Of a stretch of DNA of 64,000 nucleotides, positions 21,087 through 29,442 are shown piece by piece. The stretch covers positions 1,302,001 to 1,366,000 of the forward strand of contig NZ_JAVALZ010000001.1 of NCBI RefSeq assembly GCF_030730865.1. The letters are read 5' to 3'. The position numbers and the translations under genes were made by a program. Below the pieces are notes generated by a model. The model saw only the letters and a program-made list of their open reading frames with translations, searched no databases and was not told the origin of the DNA. The DNA comes from Uliginosibacterium sp. 31-16. Lineage in GTDB: Bacteria; Pseudomonadota; Gammaproteobacteria; Burkholderiales; Rhodocyclaceae. Position 1 is the first letter of the stretch. Every line of letters starts with the position of its first letter.

Positions 21087-21746
21087 TTACTTGCCGTTGC
21101 AGCCGGCCTTGCACTGGTCGAAGCTGCTCTGGCAGCTGCTGCCACGGCCACAGGCAAACAGTTTGTTGCCGCAGCCGAGCACGCAGGCGTTCCAGGCCGG
21201 GCTGGCGGTGGCACTGCCCATTTCGAGGACCGTGCCTTTGCTCCTGGAGGCGGGACTGCTCAGGACTTTGCCGCCGGCGCAGGCAGCGAGCTTGAGTTCG
21301 CGGCTCGGGCTGGGCAGTTGCGAGGCGCTGTCGGTGCTGGCCATGGCCAGATCCATCTCGATGGCTTCGAGGGCGCCGGCCTTGATCAGCTTCGAGCGGG
21401 TGAGGGTGTCAACCGCCCAGCAATCGGCGCGGCGGGCATTCTCGACACTGCGGTCAAGATCAATGGGCATGCCCAGGCGCGTCCAGGCGCACTCGTGGGC
21501 ATACAGAAAGGCGCGTGTCTCGGGCAGCAACTGGGGCAGGCGGCTGGGGTTGTAGAAAATCACCCGGTTGCCTTCTACCAGACGGGTTTCCACCAGCACG
21601 GCGAGCGCCGGGTCGGCCTGGCTGGCGACCGGCTTGTCGCGTGAATCGGTGCAGCCGGCAAAGCTGAAACTCACCGTATCAGCGGCAAGCGCCGTCTGCG
21701 CGAACAGGGTACAGGCGCAGATCAGGGCGCCAAACAATCGGGTCAT
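21087..21746 (-). CDS. Secreted cysteine-rich hypothetical protein
   Basis: A 219-residue exported protein of unknown family. Residues 1-21 are a Sec signal (MTRLFGALICACTLFAQTALA, read in two parts: basic start, hydrophobic core, ALA cleavage). The middle contains FLYAHECAWTRLG, an HE motif reminiscent of metallopeptidases but without a full HExxH. The C-terminal 50 residues are a compact cysteine-rich tail (CVLGCGNKLFACGRG, CQSSFDQCKAGCNGK) likely held by disulfides. It stands alone with its own terminator. Confidence 0.65.
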   Translation of the reverse strand: MTRLFGALICACTLFAQTALAADTVSFSFAGCTDSRDKPVASQADPALAVLVETRLVEGNRVIFYNPSRLPQLLPETRAFLYAHECAWTRLGMPIDLDRSVENARRADCWAVDTLTRSKLIKAGALEAIEMDLAMASTDSASQLPSPSRELKLAACAGGKVLSSPASRSKGTVLEMGSATASPAWNACVLGCGNKLFACGRGSSCQSSFDQCKAGCNGK

Positions 21747-21823
21747 GGTCTATCTCCGCATCGAATGTCCTTCAATCTAGCAGGCCCGGCCAGGCAGGCT
21801 GCCGGGCGGCTGATCGGCGGTTG

Positions 21824-21829
21824 TATAAT
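21824..21829 (+). promoter_or_regulatory. Candidate -10 box for yebC
   Basis: A perfect TATAAT lies 42 bp before the yebC ATG in GC-rich DNA. No strong -35 is visible. Confidence 0.4.
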
Positions 21830-21870
21830 CCAGACCTTTGTACGTATTCTGAATTTTTACAGGGGAAATC

Positions 21871-22596
21871 ATGGCCGGTCATTCCAAGTGGGCCAATATC
21901 CAGCATCGCAAGGGGCGTCAGGACGCCAAGCGGGGCAAGGTATTCACCAAGCTGATCAAGGAAATCACCGTTGCCGCGAAACTCGGCGGTGGCGATCTGG
22001 GCAGCAACCCGCGCTTGCGCCTGGCGGTGGAAAAGGGCAAGGCCGAGTCCTTGCCGAAGGACAACATCGAGAACGCCATCAAGCGCGGTACCGGTCAGCT
22101 TGAAGGCGTGGTGTACGAAGAAGCGCGCTACGAAGGCTACGGCATCGGCGGCGCCGCAGTGATGGTGGATTGCCTGACCGACAACAAGGTGCGGACCGTG
22201 GCGGATGTGCGCCATGCCTTCAGCAAGTACGGTGGCAACCTCGGCACCGACGGCAGCGTGGCCTTCCAGTTCAAGCACTGTGGCACCTTGCTGTTCGCGC
22301 CCGGCACCGATGAGGATGCGCTGATGGAAGCCGGCCTCGAAGCGGGCGCCGAAGACGTGGTGGCGAATGACGACGGCTCGATCGAGGTGATCACCGGCCC
22401 GTGGGAATTCACTGCCGTGAAGGAAGCGCTGGAAGCCGCCGGTTTCAAGGCCGAGTTCGGCGAAGTGACCATGAAGGCGCTGAACGAGACCGAGCTGAGC
22501 GGAGATGACGCCGTGCGCATGCAGAAGCTGCTCGACATGCTGGAAATCCTGGATGACGTGCAGGAGGTGTACACCTCGGCGGTGATGGACGAGTGA
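21871..22596 (+). CDS. yebC: YebC/PmpR family transcription/translation factor
   Basis: A 241-residue cytosolic protein of the YebC/TACO1 family, described as a DNA-binding regulator in some bacteria and as a factor easing translation through difficult motifs in others. [18 protein letters not shown] is the family N-terminus, and [19 protein letters not shown] and the C-terminal [14 protein letters not shown] fit throughout. ruvC, which often follows, is absent; an exporter gene follows after a terminator. Confidence 0.95.
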   Translation: MAGHSKWANIQHRKGRQDAKRGKVFTKLIKEITVAAKLGGGDLGSNPRLRLAVEKGKAESLPKDNIENAIKRGTGQLEGVVYEEARYEGYGIGGAAVMVDCLTDNKVRTVADVRHAFSKYGGNLGTDGSVAFQFKHCGTLLFAPGTDEDALMEAGLEAGAEDVVANDDGSIEVITGPWEFTAVKEALEAAGFKAEFGEVTMKALNETELSGDDAVRMQKLLDMLEILDDVQEVYTSAVMDE

Positions 22597-22623
22597 AAAC
22601 GTCCGGATGGTTTTATCTCTGAA

Positions 22624-22650
22624 GGCGACGCGCGGCGTCGCCTTTTTCTT
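22624..22650 (+). terminator. Rho-independent terminator after yebC
   Basis: An 8-bp GGCGACGC/GCGTCGCC stem with a GCG loop is followed by TTTTTCTT. It separates yebC from the exporter gene at 22671. Confidence 0.88.
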
Positions 22651-22670
22651 GTCTCTTTGAAAGTTGCAGC

Positions 22671-23534
22671 ATGCTTGAACGTTTTCTGGCGCCGGTGTTT
22701 GTCCTGCTCTGGAGCACCGGTTTCGTCGGTGCCAAATATGGCCTGCCGTATGCCGATGCCTTGCATTTCCTGTGCGCCCGCTACACCCTGGTGATCGTGC
22801 TGATGGGCCTTGCTGCGCTGATCTTCCGCGCGCCCTGGCCGCAGGACGGGCGCCGGGTTGCGCACATTGCGGTGGCCGGTGTGCTGATGCAGGCGACCTA
22901 TCTGGGCGGGGTTTTCGTGGCGATCCAGCTGGGCTTGCCGGCGGCATTGACGGCCCTGATCGTGGGTCTGCAACCCATCCTGACGGCGCTGTCTGCCGGC
23001 TGTTTGCTGGGCGAGGTGGTGTCCCGCCGCCAGTGGCAGGGGCTGGCGCTGGGCTTTGTCGGTGTAGTGCTGGTGGTGACCAATAGCCGCGCGCCGGGGC
23101 TGGGCAACCCATGGGCGTGGTCGGCGCTGTGGCCGGCCGTGATCGCCCTGCTGGGCATCACGCTGGGCACGCTTTACCAGAAACGCTTCTGCCCGAGCTT
23201 CGATCTGCGCAGCGGGGCCGTGATCCAGTTTGCGGCGAGTCTTGTGGTGACCTTGCCGCTGGCATTGCATTTCGAGCCGAAGCCCATCGAGTGGAGCGGC
23301 TCTTTCGTGTTCGCCTTGCTGTGGCTGGTGGTGATGCTGTCCGTCGGCGCGGTCAGCGTGCTCAACCTGCTGATCCGGCGCGGCTCGGCGGTGAAGGTGA
23401 CGAGCCTGTTCTACCTGACGCCCGCGGTGACGGCACTGTGCGCCTGGGCCTTGTTCGATGAGCGGCTGGGCGCGCTGGCGCTGCTCGGCATGGCCCTGGC
23501 GTCGTTGGGAGTCTGGCTGGCGCGTGCGCGCTGA
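22671..23534 (+). CDS. EamA/DMT superfamily exporter
   Basis: A 287-residue inner-membrane protein with ten hydrophobic helices in two EamA repeats of five. Members export amino acids, purines or other metabolites. The first repeat has FVLLWSTGFVGAKYGL and ALIVGLQPILTALSAG. The second has VKVTSLFYLTPAVTALCAW followed by ALASLGVWLARAR. The substrate is unknown. It begins 20 bp after the yebC terminator and is probably expressed separately. Confidence 0.85.
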   Translation: MLERFLAPVFVLLWSTGFVGAKYGLPYADALHFLCARYTLVIVLMGLAALIFRAPWPQDGRRVAHIAVAGVLMQATYLGGVFVAIQLGLPAALTALIVGLQPILTALSAGCLLGEVVSRRQWQGLALGFVGVVLVVTNSRAPGLGNPWAWSALWPAVIALLGITLGTLYQKRFCPSFDLRSGAVIQFAASLVVTLPLALHFEPKPIEWSGSFVFALLWLVVMLSVGAVSVLNLLIRRGSAVKVTSLFYLTPAVTALCAWALFDERLGALALLGMALASLGVWLARAR

Positions 23535-23607
23535 GCCGCACCGCGCCTTGCTCTGCGAGAGATATGCCGGAAGAGTGTTGTCGGACAAGGCTGAGCGAGG
23601 TAGCTGG

Positions 23608-23638
23608 CTGAAGAGGCCCGCCACATGCGGCTCTTCAG
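23608..23638. repeat. Bulged intergenic hairpin (family member 4)
   Basis: An 8-bp CTGAAGAG/CTCTTCAG outer stem, a 2-nt GC bulge, a CCGC/GCGG inner stem and a 5-nt loop sit between two convergent genes. This is the cleanest copy of the family and has no U-tract. Confidence 0.55.
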
Positions 23639-23648
23639 GGTGCGTCGC

Positions 23649-25031
23649 TTACAGGGCCTGAACCTGCGCGAGATGTTCGGGCGCGGCCAGCCAGCGGTTG
23701 ATGATGCGGTAGATGTCGACGTCGAAGTGGCGCGCGGGCGAATCCTCCAGCAGGCTAGCGAGTGTGCCTTCGTCCTGCGCGCTGCCCAGCAGGCACCACT
23801 GATCGAAAACATGGGTGGCGCTGCGCTGGCTGCCGGCGTGATGCTCGCGCACCAGAATCCGGCCGGCAAAGGGCCAGGGCTTCATACTCAGCGCGGCCAG
23901 CGCGGTGGCGAGCCGGGCATCGTGAATTTCGGTGGCCTCACGCCCTACACAGACGCCGGCGCAGCGCCCCAGATGCACGCCCTGACAAGGGCCGCCGCCC
24001 TGCTCCAGGCCGAGGCGCGTGGCGCATAGTCGGTGCTGGCGGGCCAGCTCCTGCAGGGCAATCGTGGCCTCGCGTTCTCCGCGCAGGCAGCCGAACACAT
24101 CCTGCCAGTCTGCCGGGTCACTGCCGAGCAGATCCGTCAGACGCAGCACCGGCGGCTGGGTGGCACGGCGCAACCAGCGCCAGCCGAAGGCGCGGGTGGC
24201 AGGCTGTTCGCGCAGGCTGCGCACGAGCTGCAATTCCTTCAGCTGCGCGCCGAGCTCGCCGGCGCAAGGCCAGGTTTCCACGTCGTGTACGGCGGCAGCG
24301 ATCTTCTTGTTCTTGGCGCTGGGGCGCAGTGCCGTGAAGAAGCCGAGCACCTGCGAGCGCAGGTCGCGGGCGCAGCCGATGTCCAGCAACTGGCCGGTGG
24401 CGCTGCGATAGACCCAGGCGCCGGGCGAATCCGGCAGGGCTTCCAGGTCGCCGCGCGGCAGGCGCGGCACGTTGTTGCTGGCCGAGGAGTGCGCCTTGTC
24501 CCAGGCCTTTTGCAGGCGTTCGGCATCGGCGCGTCGAAGCGAATCGGAGAGGAAGCGCCAGACGATCTTGGCGTCATCCAGCGCGCGGTGGCGGGCATCG
24601 ATGGTGTAGCCGTGGCGCTCGATCAACGCATCCAGGCCGTGGCGCGGGAATTCGGGATCAAGCGCGCGCGAGAATTTCACCGTGCACAGCACCGGCGTCG
24701 TCCACTGCATGTCGAGGCGTTCGAAGGCGGCACGCAGGAAGTTGTAATCGAAGCGTACGTTATGAGCCACGAAGACCACGTCGGAAAGCCGCGCCAGTAC
24801 TTGCTCTGCGAGCTGTTCAAAGGGAGGCGCGGCGGCCACCATCTCGTCGGTGATGCCGATCAGCTCCTGAATGCGTTGCGGAATCGGCATGCCCGGATTG
24901 ACCAGCGTGCTCCACTGCTCGATGAGTTCTTCACCCTCGGTGATCAGGATGGCGATTTCGGTGATGCGGTCACGGCTGGGGTCGGCACCGGTGGTTTCCA
25001 GGTCGACGATGGCAAGGCGGGGCAGGTGCAT
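23649..25031 (-). CDS. DEDDh 3'-5' exonuclease with UvrC/Cho-like C-terminal region
   Basis: A 460-residue fusion. Residues 1-170 are a DnaQ-type exonuclease with the DEDDh set visible: Asp10 and Glu12 in VDLETTG, Asp95 in HNVRFD, and His148 with Asp152 in HRALDD. Residues 200-290 align with the GIY-YIG domain of UvrC/Cho, but the signature is eroded (GAWVYRS and LDIGCARDLR replace the tyrosine motifs), so that nuclease may be dead. Cysteines follow in GPCQGVHLGRCAGVC. Such fusions occur in several bacterial groups; a repair role is likely but unproven. Confidence 0.85.
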   Translation of the reverse strand: MHLPRLAIVDLETTGADPSRDRITEIAILITEGEELIEQWSTLVNPGMPIPQRIQELIGITDEMVAAAPPFEQLAEQVLARLSDVVFVAHNVRFDYNFLRAAFERLDMQWTTPVLCTVKFSRALDPEFPRHGLDALIERHGYTIDARHRALDDAKIVWRFLSDSLRRADAERLQKAWDKAHSSASNNVPRLPRGDLEALPDSPGAWVYRSATGQLLDIGCARDLRSQVLGFFTALRPSAKNKKIAAAVHDVETWPCAGELGAQLKELQLVRSLREQPATRAFGWRWLRRATQPPVLRLTDLLGSDPADWQDVFGCLRGEREATIALQELARQHRLCATRLGLEQGGGPCQGVHLGRCAGVCVGREATEIHDARLATALAALSMKPWPFAGRILVREHHAGSQRSATHVFDQWCLLGSAQDEGTLASLLEDSPARHFDVDIYRIINRWLAAPEHLAQVQAL

Positions 25032-25035
25032 CGAT

Positions 25036-25120
25036 AGTGGGGAGTGGAGAGTGGGTAGTCGGGAGTCGGGTTACGGAGCTGGGTTTCCCACTTTCCACTT
25101 CCGGCTGTCCACTCCCTGTG
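25036..25120. repeat. Purine-rich GGGAGT-type repeat tract with inverted arm
   Basis: The gap between the exonuclease and DUF3460 genes is built from variants of GGGAGT and GTGGAGA. A GGGAGTGGA-like arm near 25041 finds its complement TCCACTCCC near 25104. It is not coding and could form a long imperfect stem. Confidence 0.5.
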
Positions 25121-25127
25121 AGCAGGC

Positions 25128-25313
25128 TCAGTTCTGCGAAAAGTAAGGATAGGGTTTCTGTGCGACTTTCGATTCGGCATTGGCCTGCTGCACGGCGGGG
25201 TCCTGCGGTTTGTCCCACCACAGGGCGCGGCCTTTCTGCTGCTCGTCGAGCTCTTCGGGATGCTGCTTCAGCCAGCCGTTGATGAATTTCGTGAAGTCGG
25301 ACACGTAGGGCAT
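25128..25313 (-). CDS. DUF3460 family protein
   Basis: A 61-residue soluble protein. DFTKFINGWLKQHPE, the EEQ-type turn (LDEQQKGRALWWDKP) and SKVAQKPYPYF match the short DUF3460 family, which is largely betaproteobacterial and of unknown function. It lies 23 bp downstream of spoT on the same strand. The short family length and the ribosome site GAGAGAACC support the call. Confidence 0.82.
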   Translation of the reverse strand: MPYVSDFTKFINGWLKQHPEELDEQQKGRALWWDKPQDPAVQQANAESKVAQKPYPYFSQN

Positions 25314-25336
25314 GGTTCTCTCTCTTGGTAGTGATT

Positions 25337-27607
25337 TCAGCGTTTGCCGGCGATCTTGTTGTCGCCGCTGCGTTCGCGCACGATGCGCACCACGTCGGGG
25401 ATGTGGCGCACTGCGCGCATGATGCGGGCCAGGTGAGGGCGGTTCTTCACCTGGATGGTGAAATGGATGATGGTGTCAGCGCCGCGCTCGCTTTCCATGT
25501 TCACATTCTGGATGTTGGCTTCCTGATCGGCAATCGTGGCGGCCACCCGAGCCAGCACGCCGCGGCGGTGATGGATCAGGACGCGGATGCCGACGTCAAA
25601 CAGGCGCTCGCTGCCGGCTTCCCATTCCACATCGATCCAGCGATCGCGCTCGGCCGAGTGATTGCGCGTCAATACCGGGCAGTCATTCAGATGCACCTCC
25701 AGCCCCTGGCCCTTCTTCAACAGACCCACGATCGGGTCACCGGGGATCGGGCTGCAGCAGCGCGCCATCTGCACCGCCATGCCTTCGCCACCCTGGATCA
25801 GGATCGGCGTGGGCGCACGCGGTTTGCTCGGCGTCACTTCGCCATCGGCGGCGGCCTGTTCATCCCGCAGATCGGCGAGACGACGGGCCACGACGGCTGC
25901 CATGCGCTTGCCCAGACCGATGTCGGTAAAGATGTCGTCGCGTGCCTTGCTGGAGAATTCCTTGAGGAAGCGTTCCCAGGCGATGGTGCCGATGTCCGCC
26001 AGATGCAGACCGAGATGGCGCATGGACTGCGACAGCAGGCGTTCGCCCAGGTGGGTGGCCTCTTCCTGTTGCACGGTCTTGAGGAAGTGACGGATCTCAG
26101 CGCGCGCCTTGCCAGTGCGTACGTAGGACAGCCAGGCCGGATTCGGGTGAGCGTGCTGAGCGGTGGTGATTTCGACCTGATCGCCGTTCTTCAGTTCGGT
26201 GCGCAGCGGGCGCATCTCGCCGTTGATCTTGCAGGCCACGCAGCGGTTGCCCACATCGGTGTGCACTGCGTAGGCGAAATCGACGGCGGTGGCGCCACGC
26301 GGCAGGTTGCGGATCTGACCGGCCGGGGTGAACACGAATACGTCGCCGGGGAACAGGTCGATCTTCACATGCTCGAGGAATTCCGAGGAGTCACCCGAGG
26401 TGGATTGCAGTTCGAGCAGGGACTGCAGCCAGTTGTGGGTCTTGCGCTGCAGATCGGTGAGCGACTCGGCCGTATCTTCCTTGTACAGCCAGTGCGAGGC
26501 GACACCGGATTCGGCGACCGCATGCATCTCGCTGGTGCGAATCTGCACCTCGACCGGCAGTCCTTGCGGACCGATCACCGTGGTGTGCAGTGACTGGTAG
26601 CCGTTGGCTTTGGGCAGGGCGATGTAATCCTTCATCTTGCCCGGCACCGGTTTGTACAGCTCGTGCAGCGCACCCAGCGCCAGATAGCAGCTGGCAATGT
26701 CTTTCACCAGGATGCGGAAACCGTAGATATCCAGCACCTGCTCGAAGGACAGATGCTTTTCCAGCATCTTGCGATAGATGCCGAACAGGTGTTTCTCGCG
26801 GCCATACACTTCGGCATCCACGCCCCAGGCCGGCAGGCGTTCGCGCATGTTGGTCATCAGCTTGGCGACCAGTTCGCGGCGGTCGCCACGCACGGTGCGC
26901 AGGGCCTGGGCCAGTACCCGGTAGCGCAGCGGGTAGGTGTTCTTGAACGAGAGTTCCTGCAGCTCGCGATACAAGGTGTTCAGGCCGAGGCGATTGGCAA
27001 TCGGCGCGAAGATTTCCAGCGTCTCGCGGGCGATGCGGCGACGCTTGTCCGGGCGCACGGCATCCAGCGTGCGCATGTTGTGCAGGCGATCGGCGAGCTT
27101 GATCAGGATGACGCGTACGTCGCGTGCCATGGCGAGGAACATCTTGCGATAGTTCTCGGCCTGCGCTTCCTGATAGGTCTTGAATTCGATGCGGTCGAGC
27201 TTGGAAACGCCATCGACCAGCTCGGCGGCGGTCTTGCCGAAACGGGCTTCAATGTCACTCTTGGTGACATCGCTGTCTTCCATCACATCGTGGAGCAGGC
27301 CGGCGATCAGGGCCTGAGCGTCAAGATGCCACTGCGAGAGGATTTCGGTGACTGCCAGTGGATGCGAGACATAAGGCTCGCCGCTGATGCGGAACTGGCC
27401 GGTATGCGCCTGCGAGGCTAGCGCATAGGCGGCTTCGAGGCGTTCCAGATCTTCCTGTTTGAGGTAACGCGCAGCCTGCGTGCGCAGACGGGCGAATTCG
27501 ACTGCCTCAACAAACTCGCCTGGTGCAGGCGTGCTGCCCGAGAAGTCGGTCAGGCTGGCAGGGGCTCGCGTAACGGTCGGGTCGGCAAGGGGGCTGGGCT
27601 CCATCAT
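25337..27607 (-). CDS. spoT: Bifunctional (p)ppGpp synthetase/hydrolase (RelA/SpoT family)
   Basis: A 756-residue stringent-response enzyme that makes and degrades (p)ppGpp. The hydrolase HD domain is at residues about 60-200, with intact HD motif GLLHDVMEDSD and ADRLHNMRTL. The synthetase domain follows with YGFRILVKD and NGYQSLHTTVIGP. A TGS domain (VFTPAGQIRNLPRGATAVDF) and a C-terminal ACT domain (LARVAATIADQEANIQNV) complete it. The intact HD motif argues for a bifunctional enzyme. Two adjacent ATGs (27607, 27604) follow a GGAG site. It is downstream of rpoZ, as in many proteobacteria. Confidence 0.95.
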   Translation of the reverse strand: MMEPSPLADPTVTRAPASLTDFSGSTPAPGEFVEAVEFARLRTQAARYLKQEDLERLEAAYALASQAHTGQFRISGEPYVSHPLAVTEILSQWHLDAQALIAGLLHDVMEDSDVTKSDIEARFGKTAAELVDGVSKLDRIEFKTYQEAQAENYRKMFLAMARDVRVILIKLADRLHNMRTLDAVRPDKRRRIARETLEIFAPIANRLGLNTLYRELQELSFKNTYPLRYRVLAQALRTVRGDRRELVAKLMTNMRERLPAWGVDAEVYGREKHLFGIYRKMLEKHLSFEQVLDIYGFRILVKDIASCYLALGALHELYKPVPGKMKDYIALPKANGYQSLHTTVIGPQGLPVEVQIRTSEMHAVAESGVASHWLYKEDTAESLTDLQRKTHNWLQSLLELQSTSGDSSEFLEHVKIDLFPGDVFVFTPAGQIRNLPRGATAVDFAYAVHTDVGNRCVACKINGEMRPLRTELKNGDQVEITTAQHAHPNPAWLSYVRTGKARAEIRHFLKTVQQEEATHLGERLLSQSMRHLGLHLADIGTIAWERFLKEFSSKARDDIFTDIGLGKRMAAVVARRLADLRDEQAAADGEVTPSKPRAPTPILIQGGEGMAVQMARCCSPIPGDPIVGLLKKGQGLEVHLNDCPVLTRNHSAERDRWIDVEWEAGSERLFDVGIRVLIHHRRGVLARVAATIADQEANIQNVNMESERGADTIIHFTIQVKNRPHLARIMRAVRHIPDVVRIVRERSGDNKIAGKR

Positions 27608-27645
27608 GCTCTCCGTCTCGTTGTGCGTAGCCCCTGAGGGCGCTG

Positions 27646-27852
27646 TCAGGACTGGCTGCGGTTGAGCATTTCGCGGCCGACCTTGCCGGCAGCGATTTCA
27701 CGCAGGGCCACCACACAAGGTTTGTCGCGATCAGCCTCGACCAGCGGAGTGTTGCCCGCGGTGAGCTGGCGTGCACGGTAAGTGGCCGCCAGAGTCAGTT
27801 CAAAGCGGTTGGTGATCGTGTGCAGACAATCTTCGACTGTGATGCGGGCCAT
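27646..27852 (-). CDS. rpoZ: RNA polymerase omega subunit
   Basis: A 68-residue omega subunit that helps fold and assemble the beta-prime subunit and contributes to ppGpp binding. [30 protein letters not shown] (conserved start, read in parts) and [17 protein letters not shown] are diagnostic. An AAGGAA site precedes the ATG. It lies between gmk and spoT, the standard order. Confidence 0.96.
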   Translation of the reverse strand: MARITVEDCLHTITNRFELTLAATYRARQLTAGNTPLVEADRDKPCVVALREIAAGKVGREMLNRSQS

Positions 27853-27870
27853 GGTATTTCCTTTTTCTAA

Positions 27871-28479
27871 TCAGACAGCAGGGAGAAAACTTTGCGGGTA
27901 GCGCACCCGGATCAGGGGGGTGCGCAGGCGTGCGGCACGGACGACGGTTGAGAGCTCGTCGAGCGCAACTTGCAAGTCATTGTTAATTATAACGTAGTCG
28001 AACTGATCCACCTGCTGCATTTCGTCACGGGCCCCGACAAGGCGCCGGGTAATGACCTCTTCGCTGTCCGTACCGCGGCCGCGCAGGCGGCTCTCCAGCA
28101 CCTCGAAGCTGGGCGGCAGGATGAAGATGCTGACCGCCTGCGGGAAGATCTGGCGCACCTGCGCAGCCCCCTGACAGTCGATTTCGAGCAGCACATCGTG
28201 GCCGGCGGCCAGTTGTTCTTCGAGCCAGTTGCGCGAAGTGGCGTAGTAATTGCCATGCACTTCGGCCCATTCGAGGAATTCGCCCCGATCCCGCCGGGCC
28301 AGAAAGTCCGGCACGCTGGTGAAGTTATAGGCGACGCCATTGACCTCGCCATCCCGTGGAGCCCGGGTGGTGAAGGAGACGGACAGGCGCACGGCGGCAT
28401 CGCGCGACAGCAAGGCGCGCACCAGCGTGGTTTTGCCGGCACCGGAGGGCGCGGCGACGATGAACAGCGATCCCGCCAT
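27871..28479 (-). CDS. gmk: Guanylate kinase
   Basis: A 202-residue essential enzyme converting GMP to GDP with ATP. The P-loop (APSGAGKTTL) is near residues 10-19. SVSFTTRAPRDGEVNGVAYNF is the GMP-binding region (read in parts), and LLEIDCQGAAQVR and IFILPPS follow. Length and order match the family. Only 3 bp separate it from yicC upstream. Confidence 0.97.
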   Translation of the reverse strand: MAGSLFIVAAPSGAGKTTLVRALLSRDAAVRLSVSFTTRAPRDGEVNGVAYNFTSVPDFLARRDRGEFLEWAEVHGNYYATSRNWLEEQLAAGHDVLLEIDCQGAAQVRQIFPQAVSIFILPPSFEVLESRLRGRGTDSEEVITRRLVGARDEMQQVDQFDYVIINNDLQVALDELSTVVRAARLRTPLIRVRYPQSFLPAV

Positions 28480-28482
28480 GGC

Positions 28483-29349
28483 TTACTCCAGATTCTGCAC
28501 TTGCTCGCGCATCTGTTCGATGTAGACCTTCAGGTCGACCGAAATTTCGGTGAGCTGGGGGGAGACTGCCTTGGAGCCGAGCGTGTTGGCCTCGCGATTG
28601 AGCTCCTGCATCAGGAAATCCAGACGCTTGCCGACTGCGCCACCCTTGGCGAGCACACGCTCGACTTCGTCAAGATGAGCGGAAAGGCGGGTGATTTCTT
28701 CGGCCACGTCAGCCCGCTGGGCGAACAGGGTAACTTCCTGGCGGATGCGGTCTTCATCAAGGCTGGCAACGGCTTCGCGCAGGCGGGCGGTCAGGCGCTC
28801 GCGGTATTCGGCGACGGCGGCGGGCACGATGGGCGTAGCCACGGCCACGCGCTCGCGGATCAGGGCGACGCGTTCACGCAGGCTGGTGACGAGCTTCGCC
28901 CCTTCGCGGGCACGCGAGGCGCGCAACTCTTCGAGTGCCGCCTTGGCGATGGCCTGTACAGCACCGGCCAGTTCGTCGCTTTTCAGGCCTTCATCGGCCA
29001 GTACACCGGGGTAGCGCAGGATCTCGGCTGTGCTGAGCGTAGCCGCATCGGGGAAAACTTCGCGCACCTTGCCCTGGGCAACTTTCAATTGCTCCAGCAT
29101 GCTGTTGTTGATGGTCAGCCCTGTTGTATTGGCCGCCACTGCCTGTAAAGACATTCGGCATTCGAGCTTGCCGCGTGATACGCTGGCATTGATCTGCTCG
29201 CGCACCAGAGGCTCTGCGAAGCGCAATTCTTCGACGATGCGGAAGGCCAGATCGAGGTAGCGCGAGTTCACGCTGCGCAGTTCGATCTGGAGGGATGCGT
29301 TGCCCACGTCGCGCGTAAGCGTCGCGTAGCCGGTCATGCTGAATACCAT
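28483..29349 (-). CDS. yicC: YicC family endoribonuclease
   Basis: A 288-residue YicC/YloC protein; E. coli YicC is an endoribonuclease reported to act in RyhB turnover. MVFSMTGYATLTRD, ELRSVNSRYLDLAFR and the C-terminal KRLDFLMQELNREANTLGSK are the family hallmarks. It begins a minus-strand operon yicC-gmk-rpoZ-spoT and diverges from the Ser/Thr kinase gene across 93 bp. Confidence 0.93.
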   Translation of the reverse strand: MVFSMTGYATLTRDVGNASLQIELRSVNSRYLDLAFRIVEELRFAEPLVREQINASVSRGKLECRMSLQAVAANTTGLTINNSMLEQLKVAQGKVREVFPDAATLSTAEILRYPGVLADEGLKSDELAGAVQAIAKAALEELRASRAREGAKLVTSLRERVALIRERVAVATPIVPAAVAEYRERLTARLREAVASLDEDRIRQEVTLFAQRADVAEEITRLSAHLDEVERVLAKGGAVGKRLDFLMQELNREANTLGSKAVSPQLTEISVDLKVYIEQMREQVQNLE

Positions 29350-29442
29350 CGGGATTCTTTCCAGGTACAGGCGGATCCGCCTTTACACAGCGCGGACAAA
29401 GCCTGAAAATCGATTAGAACTCGGATAATAACGCCCGGATAC

